Shown in pieces: positions 15,422 to 24,498 of a DNA stretch of 38,090 nucleotides (positions within the stretch are counted from its first letter, which is position 1; every line of letters begins with the position of its first letter). The position numbers were made by a program, and so were the translations under genes. The DNA comes from DRYS01 sp964491605 (lineage in GTDB: Archaea; Thermoproteota; CALKCG01; B24; DRYS01). The stretch is taken from NCBI GenBank assembly GCA_964491605.1, contig CAZBGY010000016.1:1-38090 (forward strand), read 5' to 3'. The notes beneath the pieces were generated by a model. It did no database searches, was not told the DNA's origin, and was given only the letters and a program-made list of their open reading frames with translations.

Positions 15422-16855
15422 ATGTCCATGTTTCAGGATATACCTGTAGATGTAGGTATAGCTTATGAAGGTGAGCGGATCCGTAGGGATGATATGTACG
15501 TAGAGTTTGGAGGCCCTAGGATCGATAAGAAGTTCGAGCTTCTAAGAGTTAAACCGTTGGAGGAGATTGAGGATGGAAAGATATCGGTGGTAGGTCCAGA
15601 TATCTCCCAACTTAAGGAGGGTGGAAGCTATAGGCTTGGTATCTACGTAGAGGTAGCTGGGAGTCAGCTCTCAGAGGATCTGGAGGGAGTTTTCGAAAGA
15701 CGTATACACGAATACCTCAACTATATACAGGGATTCATGCATCTCAATCAGAGGTATGATATATGGTGTAGACTCAGCAAGGCTAGCTACAATAAAGGTC
15801 TTAACAGCTTCAAATACCTAGGCCTTGTATTGATACGCCTATTCAAATCAGAGTTTCCGATTATAGAGAAGATGCAAGTTACATTCATAACAGATCCAGA
15901 TAGAGTTGCCGAGATGTGGGAGGAAGCTATGAAGGTCTATGAAGCTAGGGATTCTAGAGCTAGAGGGTTGAAGGATGAAGAAGTGGATACATTCTATGGA
16001 TGCATTCTATGCCAGAGCTTCGCGCCTACCCACGTATGCATAATAACACCTCAAAGATACTCTAACTGCGGAGCTATGAGCTGGTTCGACTGCGGAGCTG
16101 CTGCACGTATAGATCCTAAAGGTCCTATCTTCCCTATACCTAAAGGTGAACTTGTAGATCCTATTAGAGGCGAATATACTGGCATCAACGAAGCGGCGAA
16201 GGCGCGTTCACTTGGAGCTATAGAACGTGTATACCTCTACACCATGTTCGGTTATCCTCACACAAGTTGCGGATGCTTCGAAGGAGTAGCATTCTACATA
16301 CCCGAGGTTGACGGTATAGGTATAGTCCATAGGGATTTCAAAGGGCCTACCGTTAACGGGCTTACCTTCGCAGCTCTAGCGGATGCTACGGCTGGAGGGA
16401 GGCAGGTTGACGGATTCCACGGTATATCGATAGAGTATCTTAGATCATCGAAATTCCTACAAGCGGATGGAGGGTGGGAGAGGGTTGTATGGATGCCATC
16501 GGCGGTTAAGGAGAGAGTGAAAGGCTTCGTACCAAATGAACTCTTAGATAAGATAGCTACGGAGAAGGATGTATCGAATGTGGATGAGCTTAAACGATGG
16601 CTTGAGGAGAAGGGCCACCCGATAGCTGGACGTTGGGTTAAAGCTGCTAAGCCAGCTCCAGCTATCGAAGCTAAACCTGAAGAAGTTAGAGCTGTTGAAG
16701 CTAAGCCTGAGGTGCCAACTGTCTCCATTCCCTCCGTTGAAGCTGTAGTACCTACGGCTAGACCTGGTGTATCTCTCAGGATAACGTTCAAAGATGCTAA
16801 GATCTATGCTAGGAAGGTTATCGTTAGAAGGGTTAGAATCGGTGAGCAGGGTTGA
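15422..16855 (+). CDS. cdhC: CODH/ACS complex beta subunit (acetyl-CoA synthase), canonical
   Basis: This is the archaeal-type acetyl-CoA synthase, joining a methyl group, CO and CoA. It lacks the N-terminal CODH-facing domain of bacterial AcsB, as is normal for archaea, and starts close to the core (YEGERIRRDDMYVEFGG). The A-cluster is complete: C194, C197, C206 and C216 for [4Fe-4S], and Cys-Gly-Cys at 283-285 (TSCGCFE) for distal nickel. After about residue 400 comes a Pro/Ala/Glu/Lys linker and a basic tail. Its TGA stop overlaps the TTG start of cdhD. This copy is the internal reference against which the protein at 7316 is seen to be altered. Confidence 0.96.
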   Translation: MSMFQDIPVDVGIAYEGERIRRDDMYVEFGGPRIDKKFELLRVKPLEEIEDGKISVVGPDISQLKEGGSYRLGIYVEVAGSQLSEDLEGVFERRIHEYLNYIQGFMHLNQRYDIWCRLSKASYNKGLNSFKYLGLVLIRLFKSEFPIIEKMQVTFITDPDRVAEMWEEAMKVYEARDSRARGLKDEEVDTFYGCILCQSFAPTHVCIITPQRYSNCGAMSWFDCGAAARIDPKGPIFPIPKGELVDPIRGEYTGINEAAKARSLGAIERVYLYTMFGYPHTSCGCFEGVAFYIPEVDGIGIVHRDFKGPTVNGLTFAALADATAGGRQVDGFHGISIEYLRSSKFLQADGGWERVVWMPSAVKERVKGFVPNELLDKIATEKDVSNVDELKRWLEEKGHPIAGRWVKAAKPAPAIEAKPEEVRAVEAKPEVPTVSIPSVEAVVPTARPGVSLRITFKDAKIYARKVIVRRVRIGEQG

Positions 16856-18051
16856 CTACGCGTAGAAAGGATCTTGGAGAGTCATTCTTAGAATGGCTTT
16901 TGAAGCTATTATCGGGATCAGAAGAGGTGGAATTCGAGGATTTCAGCTTAGAAGCTTCCGAGCTTCAACTCGATATAACAGGCGTCGCTCCGGTGATTAG
17001 ACCTATACTAGAAGCCGCTAAACCTACCGAGGCTAAAGCAGTAGAGCTTCTAGAGGAGCTTCCTAAGCCTGAAGTGATGTTTACGAATCGTATAGCTGAG
17101 GTTAGGATAGGTGCTACTAAGTCTGAAGGCGGATCTAGAGATAGGGTTATAGTCATAGGCGGGGAGGTAACCATGCCCTTCTACAGCTTCTCAGCTCTAA
17201 ACCCGAATCCGCCGGTAGTCTCCGGGGATGTGTTCGATTGGAAGCTCTCTCTACCTAAGCCTTTGAAGGATCAATTCGGGGATGCTATGGATGACCCGGC
17301 TGAATGGGCTAAGCTATACGTCGATAAGTTTGGTGCAGATATGGTGACCCTCGAGTTAACTAGTACGGATCCATCGATAAAGGATACACCTGTAAGGGAA
17401 GCTGTGAAAACTGTGGAAAACGTCCTTCAAGCTGTAGATTCACCGGTTATGGTTGGAGGCTCAGGTGATCCTATTAAGGATGTGGAGCTTCTAACAGAGG
17501 TCGCGGCTACGTTCGAGGGTGAAAGACTTCTCTTAAGCTCGATACCATCGCCTGAGGATAGGTTTAAACCTATAGCCGAAGCTGCTAAACGTTACGGGCA
17601 TAACGTAGTAGCATGGGCCTCCCTAGATCTAAATCTTCAGAGGGATCTAGATAGATCTCTACTACAGGTACTTCCACCGGAGCGTATCGTTATAGATCCT
17701 ACCTCAGCCCCGCTAGGCTACGGTATAGAGTATGCGTTCTCGGTTATGGAGCGTATACGTATAGCAGGGCTTATGGGCGATAGTGAACTAGCCCTCCCGA
17801 TGCTGTCTGGTACGAGTAATGCTTGGGGTGCACGTGAAGCATGGCTTAAAGCACCTGAGCTCGGACCTAGAGAGGTTAGAGGCCCTATCTGGGAGACGGT
17901 TACGGCGTTAACCCTCCTCCTAGCTGGATGCGATCTATTCATAATGATGCATCCTCTAGCGATAAAGACTGTTAAGCAGGTTATCTCATGGCTTCACGGT
18001 AGATGGGATACACCGGTTAAGGGTGTACCCGACTGGCTAGGAGGGATGTAG
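16852..18051 (+). CDS. cdhD: CODH/ACS complex delta subunit (corrinoid iron-sulfur protein small subunit)
   Basis: This is the small subunit of the corrinoid iron-sulfur protein, which with CdhE carries the methyl group from H4MPT to ACS. After a roughly 100-residue N-terminal part with an amphipathic start and an Ala/Glu/Lys linker, the TIM barrel begins near TMPFYSF and runs through DKFGADMVTLELTSTDP, MVGGSGDP, ERIVIDPTSAPLGYGIEY and SGTSNAWGAREAW. The TTG start at 16852 overlaps the cdhC stop (TTGA), implying coupled translation. The gene ends directly against the cdhE ATG. Confidence 0.95.
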   Translation: MTTRRKDLGESFLEWLLKLLSGSEEVEFEDFSLEASELQLDITGVAPVIRPILEAAKPTEAKAVELLEELPKPEVMFTNRIAEVRIGATKSEGGSRDRVIVIGGEVTMPFYSFSALNPNPPVVSGDVFDWKLSLPKPLKDQFGDAMDDPAEWAKLYVDKFGADMVTLELTSTDPSIKDTPVREAVKTVENVLQAVDSPVMVGGSGDPIKDVELLTEVAATFEGERLLLSSIPSPEDRFKPIAEAAKRYGHNVVAWASLDLNLQRDLDRSLLQVLPPERIVIDPTSAPLGYGIEYAFSVMERIRIAGLMGDSELALPMLSGTSNAWGAREAWLKAPELGPREVRGPIWETVTALTLLLAGCDLFIMMHPLAIKTVKQVISWLHGRWDTPVKGVPDWLGGM

Positions 18052-19461
18052 ATGGCTAAGAGGCTCAGCCCGATGGATGTATATAAGCTTCTACCTAGAC
18101 TTAACTGCGGTAGATGCGGGGTATCCACATGCCTAGGATTCTCGGCTAAGCTTGTAGAGAGGACTGCAAGGCTTGAAGAGTGTAAACCATTATTCGAAGA
18201 GGAGCGATACAAGGATAACCTAGCTCAGCTTAAGGATATCTTAAGACCTCCGGTATTAGAGGTAGCCTTCGGTCCACCTGGTAGGGAGGTTCGGGTTGGA
18301 GGTAAACTCGTACTGCATAGACATGAGCTGCGGTATATGAATCCTACAGTTATAGCCGTCGATGTATGGGATGATATAGGTGAATCCGATCTGGAATCTA
18401 GGGTGAAGTTTATCGAGAGTTTCAGGTACACCTATATAGGGCGTGAGCTTAGACTTAACGCTTTAGCGTTAAGATGTAGATCTGGTAATCCAACTAAATT
18501 CCAGAATATAGCTGAGAGGGTATCTAAGCTTACGGATCTACCGATCATACTATGCAGCCTCGATCCAGAAACATTGGAAGCAGCTCTGATAAGGATCGGT
18601 GATAGAAGACCTCTAATATACGCGGCTACAGAGGATAACTGGAAGGATGTAGCTGAGCTAGCTAAGATGTATAGATGCCCCATAGTAGCATCAGCTCCTG
18701 GGAATCTAGCGAAGCTTAGAGGCCTCGTCAAAGCTTTAAACAGTGAAGGTATAGATGAGCTTGTACTAGATCCAGGTACGTATACAGGTGAAGGATTAGC
18801 CTACACCGTGAATAGTTTCACCCTTCTAAGATGGCTTGCATGCAGGCAGGGTGATAGGTTGTCAGGCTATCCACTCCTAGCTATACCTGCAGCCGTATGG
18901 GTTGATGAAGATCTCAAGGATAAAGCAGAGGAAGCCGGCTGGATGGAAGCTATAATCACCGCTATGATGATAGCTAGATATGCTGATATAGCTATAATCC
19001 ATGGACTCGAGGTATGGCAACTACTTCCAAACCTCATACTTAGGGAGAACATCTATACAGACCCGGTTAAACCTGTAAGCGTAGAACCCGGACTTAGAGA
19101 GTTCGGATCCCCCGATGATAAATCCCCCCTCCTCGTAACTACGAACTTCGCTTTAACATACTTCACGGTAGCTTCAGACATAGAATCCGCTAGGCTTAAC
19201 TGCTACTTACTAGTAGTCGATACCGAAGGCTTATCCGTAGAATCCTCCGTAGCCGGGCGTAAGCTTACAGCCGAGAAGATAGCTGAAGCTATGAAGGAGT
19301 ACAAGGTCTCCGAGAAGGTCTCACATCGTAAGGTGATAATACCGGGCTTAGCGGCTAGGCTTAAGGGGGAGCTTGAGGATCTAACCGGATGGGAGGTACT
19401 GGTAGGTCCTAGAGACTCTTCGGATATACCCAGCTTCCTAGCTAAGTACTGGAAGGTTTAA
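18052..19461 (+). CDS. cdhE: CODH/ACS complex gamma subunit (corrinoid iron-sulfur protein large subunit)
   Basis: This is the large CFeSP subunit. The N-terminal [4Fe-4S] ligands are C19, C22, C27 and C44 (NCGRCGVSTCLGF, EECKP). A TIM-barrel domain follows, and the C-terminal corrinoid-binding domain shows IPGLAARLKGELEDLTGWEV and VGPRDSSDIPSFL. The cobalt of its corrinoid takes the methyl group from methyl-H4MPT and passes it to ACS. ATG 18052 follows the cdhD stop with no gap. Its last 20 bases overlap the end of the convergent AOR gene. Confidence 0.95.
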   Translation: MAKRLSPMDVYKLLPRLNCGRCGVSTCLGFSAKLVERTARLEECKPLFEEERYKDNLAQLKDILRPPVLEVAFGPPGREVRVGGKLVLHRHELRYMNPTVIAVDVWDDIGESDLESRVKFIESFRYTYIGRELRLNALALRCRSGNPTKFQNIAERVSKLTDLPIILCSLDPETLEAALIRIGDRRPLIYAATEDNWKDVAELAKMYRCPIVASAPGNLAKLRGLVKALNSEGIDELVLDPGTYTGEGLAYTVNSFTLLRWLACRQGDRLSGYPLLAIPAAVWVDEDLKDKAEEAGWMEAIITAMMIARYADIAIIHGLEVWQLLPNLILRENIYTDPVKPVSVEPGLREFGSPDDKSPLLVTTNFALTYFTVASDIESARLNCYLLVVDTEGLSVESSVAGRKLTAEKIAEAMKEYKVSEKVSHRKVIIPGLAARLKGELEDLTGWEVLVGPRDSSDIPSFLAKYWKV

Positions 19462-21187
19462 ACCTCCTCTCCATATACAACTCTAGGAGTTTTCTAAACC
19501 TCTCCTCGGATAATATGCCTGTAGCTGAAGGCGTTTCAAACAGCCTTCTAGGTATATAGATCCTTCTTGGATCGAACCCCTCCTTAGATTTCAAACCGTA
19601 TATATCCATGTATATCTCCCTCCCGATCTCCATAAGCTCCTCTACACCGTAATCGAATCCTACTGTCCTAAGAGCTTCCACTACTAGATCCGGGGTGTAC
19701 ACCCTCCTAGAGAACATGCATGCAACCAGGCTTACGAGGATATTACGCCAATCCTCCTCCGCCGCGATCCTATCGACAAGCTCCTCATCGGTGAAAGGCT
19801 TTTTCAAAGCCTGCTGATCTATATCGTAGCCTGCATTACTATTATGCGAATGACGTGAAGCTACTAGAAATCCTAGTATCGAAGCATAGCCGGTGTGATA
19901 TCCGGGTATACCGTTACCGGCTATCTGCATAGCGTAATCCCTTCCACCATATATGTCGGTCAGCTGCTTCAAGCCTTGAGCCGCGTAGATGTATAGATCC
20001 CCATCACCGTAGGCTATACGCTTCACAGCATCTAGGTATGCATCGATATCCCCCCAATTAAGCTTCAACCCGTTCGTATCTCTATCGCTTATCAACCCCG
20101 ATTCATATGCTTCAGTCATCCATGCAAGTACGTTTCCTAGAAGCATCGTATCGAACCCGTATAGATTCGCCGTATATATAAGCCTCAGTATATCTGTAGG
20201 ATTCTTCAGGCATAGATTCGTACCTAAAGCATACATAGATTCATAGTTGTAGTAGACATCGATAGGCTCATACTCATAGCCTCTAGCGAACTCTAATCTA
20301 AGCCTAGCTATATGCATACATCCTATAGGGCATAGAGGGCATGAAACCTTCCTTTCAAGCAGTGTCTCTCCAACTCTCTCCCCTGAGATATCCTCTGCAT
20401 ATTCAAACCTGGATTCCCTGAAATTCCTTGTAGGAAGGGCACCGATCTCGTTTAAGACCATTATATTCGCCGGAGTCCCTGTATAGTGGTATTTAGCCAT
20501 AGCATCTGTCTCGACGATCCTCTTATATAGCTTCTCAAATAGCTTCCTATAACCTTCAGGATCTGTAGGCTTCAGGGAGCCGCTACCCCTTATCCTTAAA
20601 GCCTTCAGGTTTCTAGAGCCCAATATCGCTCCGAGACCTAATCTACCGAAATAATTGTATCTATCAACGTTAACCGAGGCATAGAAACATACTCTCTCCC
20701 CGGCTAAACCTATACTAGCTATACTCTCCACAGCTCTTGTACTCGTTCTAAGCCTTTCCTCGACTTCCAAACTGCTGAGGCCGAGCAGTGGCTTTGCATC
20801 CCTAAACCTCACCTCTGAATTCTCTATATCGATGAATACCGGTTTATCCGAATACCCTACGAGTACTATAGCACCGTATCCAGCCATCCTCACAGCCATC
20901 GCAAGCCTTCCACCTGCATGGCTCTCACCATAAGTCCCTGTTATAGGCGATTTAAAAACAGCTACAGTCTTAGATATCGATGGATATAAACCGTTAAGCG
21001 GACCTACGGCGAATACTACAGGATTCTCCGGATCCATCGGATCGGATCCAAGCTTACATCCCTCGGAATAGAGCTTCACGGCTATACCAAGCCCTCCTAT
21101 CCTATCCTCTATTAAATCCTTCCTATCCTCCACCCAGCTCTTCTTCTCCGATAGATCTATGTACAGTATTCTCGATAGACCATCCAT
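19442..21187 (-). CDS. aor: Aldehyde:ferredoxin oxidoreductase (tungsten AOR family)
   Basis: This is a tungstopterin enzyme that interconverts aldehydes and carboxylic acids using ferredoxin. The [4Fe-4S] ligands fit the AOR pattern: C283, C286, C290 (CPLCPIGC) and C490. The N-terminal pterin-binding region shows IGGLGIAVKL, AVGPLNG and the glycine-rich ESHAGGRLAMAVRMAG. Length (581) is normal. Its gene is preceded by a four-cluster ferredoxin on the same strand, its likely electron partner, and it runs tail to tail with the cdh operon. Substrate range (acetaldehyde, other aldehydes, even CO2-derived acids) cannot be told from sequence. The whole protein looks intact. Confidence 0.93.
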   Translation of the reverse strand: MDGLSRILYIDLSEKKSWVEDRKDLIEDRIGGLGIAVKLYSEGCKLGSDPMDPENPVVFAVGPLNGLYPSISKTVAVFKSPITGTYGESHAGGRLAMAVRMAGYGAIVLVGYSDKPVFIDIENSEVRFRDAKPLLGLSSLEVEERLRTSTRAVESIASIGLAGERVCFYASVNVDRYNYFGRLGLGAILGSRNLKALRIRGSGSLKPTDPEGYRKLFEKLYKRIVETDAMAKYHYTGTPANIMVLNEIGALPTRNFRESRFEYAEDISGERVGETLLERKVSCPLCPIGCMHIARLRLEFARGYEYEPIDVYYNYESMYALGTNLCLKNPTDILRLIYTANLYGFDTMLLGNVLAWMTEAYESGLISDRDTNGLKLNWGDIDAYLDAVKRIAYGDGDLYIYAAQGLKQLTDIYGGRDYAMQIAGNGIPGYHTGYASILGFLVASRHSHNSNAGYDIDQQALKKPFTDEELVDRIAAEEDWRNILVSLVACMFSRRVYTPDLVVEALRTVGFDYGVEELMEIGREIYMDIYGLKSKEGFDPRRIYIPRRLFETPSATGILSEERFRKLLELYMERRFKPSST

Positions 21188-21193
21188 CGTAGC

Positions 21194-21607
21194 TTAAACC
21201 TCCTTATACATTATAACTTCATGTGGGCAGTATTTAGCACATTCCCCGCATTGAGTGCATATTATAGGGGCTCTACGTTCATCATCCCAGAATAACACCC
21301 CTAATATACACGCTTTTATACAATCTCTAGTTTCGCATGAACGGCATTTCTCAGGATCGATTAGTGTAGGTCCCCCTCCAGGCTGCTCGGCTAAAGCTTT
21401 ATGAGGACAGGCGTTCACGCATGGAGCATCAACGCATCCGGGGCATATCGATACTATAAACTTCCTAGAGGGTGTATCGTATACGAGTTTTAGAGCGGAT
21501 TTCAACGGTGATAAGACCCCTCCGTATAACTCCCTAGAACATGTGAATATGCAGTTCATACAGCCTATGCATCGCTCTGGATTAGCTAGTCTTATCCTCG
21601 CAGGCAT
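21194..21607 (-). CDS. Ferredoxin-like electron transfer protein with four [4Fe-4S] motifs
   Basis: This 137-residue protein has sixteen cysteines in four groups: CIGCMNCIFTC, CPGCVDAPCVNACP, CRSCETRDCIKAC and CTQCGECAKYCP. That is the layout of HycB/CooF/DmsB-type iron-sulfur subunits. It lies six bases ahead of the AOR gene, so it most likely carries electrons to or from AOR, and from there to ferredoxin. It has no signal peptide and is predicted to be cytoplasmic. The start ATG 21607 begins three residues before the first beta strand. Confidence 0.9.
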   Translation of the reverse strand: MPARIRLANPERCIGCMNCIFTCSRELYGGVLSPLKSALKLVYDTPSRKFIVSICPGCVDAPCVNACPHKALAEQPGGGPTLIDPEKCRSCETRDCIKACILGVLFWDDERRAPIICTQCGECAKYCPHEVIMYKEV

Positions 21608-21819
21608 ATCTAGGCAATCAGCCCTCTACACACTAGGGATAGATCGCTTCGATTTAACACATAGCGTAGTAGTTTAAGTATAATAGTTTGATGATGCAGC
21701 TCAAGTTATGATGGATGCCTATACCTAGAATACCACATCCTATAAGCCTCCATATCCAATCCCGCTGCATGATTCTCAGCTAGGACGATCGATTATCACG
21801 ATGGTTAAGGAATGGTAAA

Positions 21820-21828
21820 CTTTATCTA
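21820..21828 (+). promoter_or_regulatory. Candidate TATA box for the membrane kinase-like gene
   Basis: The sequence ctttatcta is centred about 32 bases before ATG 21856, preceded by a purine-rich ggtaaa. It lies in the 248-base gap 21608-21855, which otherwise holds no gene I can support. A minus-strand AT box (ttatacttaa, near 21674-21683) may drive the ferredoxin-AOR pair. Confidence 0.4.
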
Positions 21829-21855
21829 TTTATCCTGATCTATTCGATAATTAAA

Positions 21856-22530
21856 ATGATATCGCTAAACGAGATTCTAGCAGCTTTGATACTCTTCACA
21901 TGGGTTCTAATACTGGTTTCCGTTGTCACTAAGAAGCTGTACACCTATATGCGTTCTAAGGGTTTGGAACATAACGTAGCCGTATACTATAATCGTAAGG
22001 TTATACATGTGTTAGCCGGAGGGTTATGCGCTGCGTTTGTACCGCTATTATTCGAAACACCTATAGTGCCGCTCATATTTGCTTTAGCGTTAGCCCTCCT
22101 AACATATATACCTCATAGGATTGGTAAGCTTATGTACTGGTTTCAGATCGAAGAGAACGCTTACGAAACATCCTTCTGTATAATGTGGGGTGTAGTAATA
22201 TCTCTAGGATGGTTTTTATCAAATGGGAATTTCTGGATCGGGGTTCTACCAGTACTCTTCATGTCGCTTGGGGATGCTGTCACAGGTATAGTTAGGAATA
22301 AACTGTACGGTAGGAGGACTAAATCCTGGTGGGGTAATCTAGCTATGGCCCTCCTCTCGATACCGTTAGGAAGTATCCTAGGATTAGCCGGAGCTATAGC
22401 TGGAGCTATAGCATCTATAGTTGAGCATTTCGAATTCAAATTCATAGACGATAATGTATCCATACCTCTAGTATCGCTTATAATACTTCTACTAGCTGAA
22501 TTCTACGCACCTTGGATGCTATACGTGTAG
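21856..22530 (+). CDS. Dolichol/phytol-kinase-like integral membrane protein (CTP-dependent lipid kinase or cytidylyltransferase family)
   Basis: This is a polytopic membrane protein with about six hydrophobic segments. It has motifs shared by dolichol kinases, phytol kinases and CDP-diglyceride synthases: RKVIHVLAGG after the first helix, SLGDAVTGIVRNKLYGRRTKSWWGNLAM in the central loop (a GDA-type motif with basic residues), and EHFEFKFIDDNVSIPLVS near the end. In archaea such proteins may phosphorylate polyprenols or activate phosphoglycerolipids. Substrate is not resolved. The DUF89 gene begins one base after its stop. Confidence 0.8.
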   Translation: MISLNEILAALILFTWVLILVSVVTKKLYTYMRSKGLEHNVAVYYNRKVIHVLAGGLCAAFVPLLFETPIVPLIFALALALLTYIPHRIGKLMYWFQIEENAYETSFCIMWGVVISLGWFLSNGNFWIGVLPVLFMSLGDAVTGIVRNKLYGRRTKSWWGNLAMALLSIPLGSILGLAGAIAGAIASIVEHFEFKFIDDNVSIPLVSLIILLLAEFYAPWMLYV

Positions 22531-22531
22531 G

Positions 22532-23488
22532 TTGGCGTCTACATACGTATCGATCGTAAACGTTTATTATAGGGTTACCAGGCTTAATCTGGCTTTAAAC
22601 GAATTGAAGCCTCATCCGGAATGTATACTATGCCTAATACATGTTAGGGGTAGAGAGATCGTATCATCCGGATTAAGCTTAGATGATAAACGTAGATGTT
22701 TGGAGTGTATACTGGAGGAGATGTCGAGGCTTCTATCGAACGATATAGATGTACCGGTTATAGCTACGAAGCTATTCAGACTAGTTCGAAGGCTTACGGG
22801 TATCGATGACCCTTATGCTGTGGAGAAGAAGCTAGCTAATAGCATAGCCTCCAGGTTTAGACCTATAGTCGAGAATTGGATCCGCTCCATCGATGACTCG
22901 TATCAACGTTTCCGTAGAGCCTGTATATCGGCGGTAGTAGGTAATACGATAGATGTAGGTGCATCCGAACATAAATTCTCTCTCGATAATCTCTTAGACT
23001 CTATAATTAAAGCCGAATTAACCATAGACGATACGATAAGCATCTTCGATATGGTGCATAGGTATAAGGGTAGGATAGTCTATGTGTGCGATAATGCAGG
23101 TGAGATAGTTTTCGATGGTATACTCATCCAGATCCTAGAGGATATGGGTTTGAGGGTATCCGTACTCGTTAAAAGTGAGCCATACCAGAATGACGCTATG
23201 CTGATAGATGCGTGGGAGGCAGGTATACCTGAAGTCGCATCCGAAGTTCTACCGCTTATACCAGGTACATCTGGGTTGATAGTAGATGAACTGCCGGTGG
23301 AAGCTATAGAGAAGCTTAGAAACGCCGATCTCATATTCATGAAGGGTATGGCTAACCTAGAGACTCTAGAGAATGTGAGAGCCTATGGTAAGCCTGTAGT
23401 ATGCCTACTGCAAGCTAAATGCACGCCTATCGCTCGCATCCTGAACGTACCGCTTAAATCCAACGTTGTGAAACTATTCAAAGCTTAA
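22532..23488 (+). CDS. DUF89 family protein (metal-dependent damage-control phosphatase-like)
   Basis: This is a member of the DUF89/ARMT1-like family, some of which are Mn/Ni-dependent phosphatases acting on damaged sugar-phosphate metabolites. Diagnostic text is VCDNAGEIVFDGILI (metal Asp and Asn), followed by SEPYQNDAM and, later, LIFMKGMANLETL. A helical N-terminal domain opens with HPECILCLI, the conserved Cys pair of archaeal members. The start is a TTG at 22532, directly after the upstream stop, so translation is probably coupled. A later start near the HPECILC segment cannot be excluded. The natural substrate is unknown. Confidence 0.85.
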   Translation: MASTYVSIVNVYYRVTRLNLALNELKPHPECILCLIHVRGREIVSSGLSLDDKRRCLECILEEMSRLLSNDIDVPVIATKLFRLVRRLTGIDDPYAVEKKLANSIASRFRPIVENWIRSIDDSYQRFRRACISAVVGNTIDVGASEHKFSLDNLLDSIIKAELTIDDTISIFDMVHRYKGRIVYVCDNAGEIVFDGILIQILEDMGLRVSVLVKSEPYQNDAMLIDAWEAGIPEVASEVLPLIPGTSGLIVDELPVEAIEKLRNADLIFMKGMANLETLENVRAYGKPVVCLLQAKCTPIARILNVPLKSNVVKLFKA

Positions 23489-23508
23489 ATACCTCGATCT
23501 CCGATCTA

Positions 23509-24033
23509 ATGCCTATGGATCGTATATTCCGGTACATCGATAAAGTGTATAGTCATCTAAACGGTGAAGGTTTACTTCTAGGATCCGTATCGAGGGATGG
23601 ATATTTCAACCTCATGACTATAGGATGGGGATTTCTAGGTGTTATATGGCGTAAACCATGCTTCATAGTAGCGGTTAGACCTAGTAGGTATACGCATAGA
23701 CTTATAGATGATACAGGTGTATTCACCGTTAACGTTCTACCCAAGGGTATGGAGGATATAGCTTCCTACTGCGGGTCTGTTTCAGGTAAGGAGCATGATA
23801 AGATAGCTGAGCTTAAGCTTAAAGCTTCAAAGGGGGTTAAGATCGATGCCCCAATTATCCAGGTCTGTCCTATAGTATACGAGTGTATGGTGCGTTACAA
23901 ATTTCAACTCGAAAGGGATAAGATTCCTAAAGATGTATTACTCCTAGCTTATCCTTCAGATGATCTTCATACACTATACCTCGGGGAGATAGTCTACGCT
24001 CATATAGATGAATCGAGGATAGATCTTCTATAG
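23509..24033 (+). CDS. Flavin reductase-like, FMN-binding split-barrel protein
   Basis: This 174-residue protein of the flavin-reductase-like family has the typical opening (LLLGSVSRDGYFNLMTIGWG), then KPCFIVAVRPSRYTHRLI (FMN contact region), FTVNVLP and CGSVSGKEHDK. Such proteins reduce or bind flavin and in archaea often serve as electron-transfer proteins. Start ATG 23509; ATG 23515 is an equal alternative. It sits 20 bases after the DUF89 gene and 58 before fwdD. A role as electron carrier for the Fwd/Mch pathway is only inferred from position. Confidence 0.85.
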   Translation: MPMDRIFRYIDKVYSHLNGEGLLLGSVSRDGYFNLMTIGWGFLGVIWRKPCFIVAVRPSRYTHRLIDDTGVFTVNVLPKGMEDIASYCGSVSGKEHDKIAELKLKASKGVKIDAPIIQVCPIVYECMVRYKFQLERDKIPKDVLLLAYPSDDLHTLYLGEIVYAHIDESRIDLL

Positions 24034-24091
24034 TTTTAATGGGAAGCCTAATATAGGTTTTGAGTAGATCACCGTTAAAGGGTTTGAGAGT

Positions 24092-24490
24092 ATGAGCTAC
24101 GGGGGTAGGTTGAAGGTAGTATTGATAACGGGGAGGAGTATTAAGCAGGGTAAATCTAAGGATGTAGGTAAATTCTTCGATGAATACCGTGAAGCTATAG
24201 CTATATGCGAGATGAATCCTATGGATATGGAAGCGTTAGGTATACCTGAAGGTGGGTATATCGATGTATCCTCCCCATACGGATCTATAACGGTTCTAGC
24301 TAAGCCGTCACCCGATATTCCTAGTGGGGTAGCATTCATTCCATACGGAATACTAGTTAACACCATCATACCCCCAGATACGGATAGCACCGGTATTCCT
24401 AGATCTAAAGGTTTAGAGGTATGGATAACCCCCTCAGCGAAGCATCTCCCTGACCTTAAATTTATCGTGAAATTGATAGGAGGTGTATAG
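24092..24490 (+). CDS. fwdD: Formylmethanofuran dehydrogenase subunit D
   Basis: This small (132 aa) molybdopterin-dinucleotide-binding beta-barrel subunit forms the C-terminal part of the catalytic unit with FwdB. Visible family features are the opening VVLITGRSIKQGKSKDVGKF, the segment AICEMNPMDMEALGIPEGG and VAFIPYGILVNTIIPPDTDSTGIPR, which contacts the pterin. It is the first gene of fwdD-B-A-C. A weak AT box (taatata, 24048-24054) lies about 40 bases upstream. Whether the metal is Mo or W is not visible. Confidence 0.93.
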   Translation: MSYGGRLKVVLITGRSIKQGKSKDVGKFFDEYREAIAICEMNPMDMEALGIPEGGYIDVSSPYGSITVLAKPSPDIPSGVAFIPYGILVNTIIPPDTDSTGIPRSKGLEVWITPSAKHLPDLKFIVKLIGGV

Positions 24491-24498
24491 TCGGATTC

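Noticed and set aside
16294..16791. Minus-strand 165-codon frame opposite the cdhC tail
   Set aside because: It mirrors the low-complexity Pro/Ala/Glu linker of CdhC; no independent support.
21608..21855. Possible small RNA from the 7-base inverted pair atgcagc/gctgcat (21694-21700, 21764-21770)
   Set aside because: The arms are short and 63 bases apart, with no further pairing that I could find.
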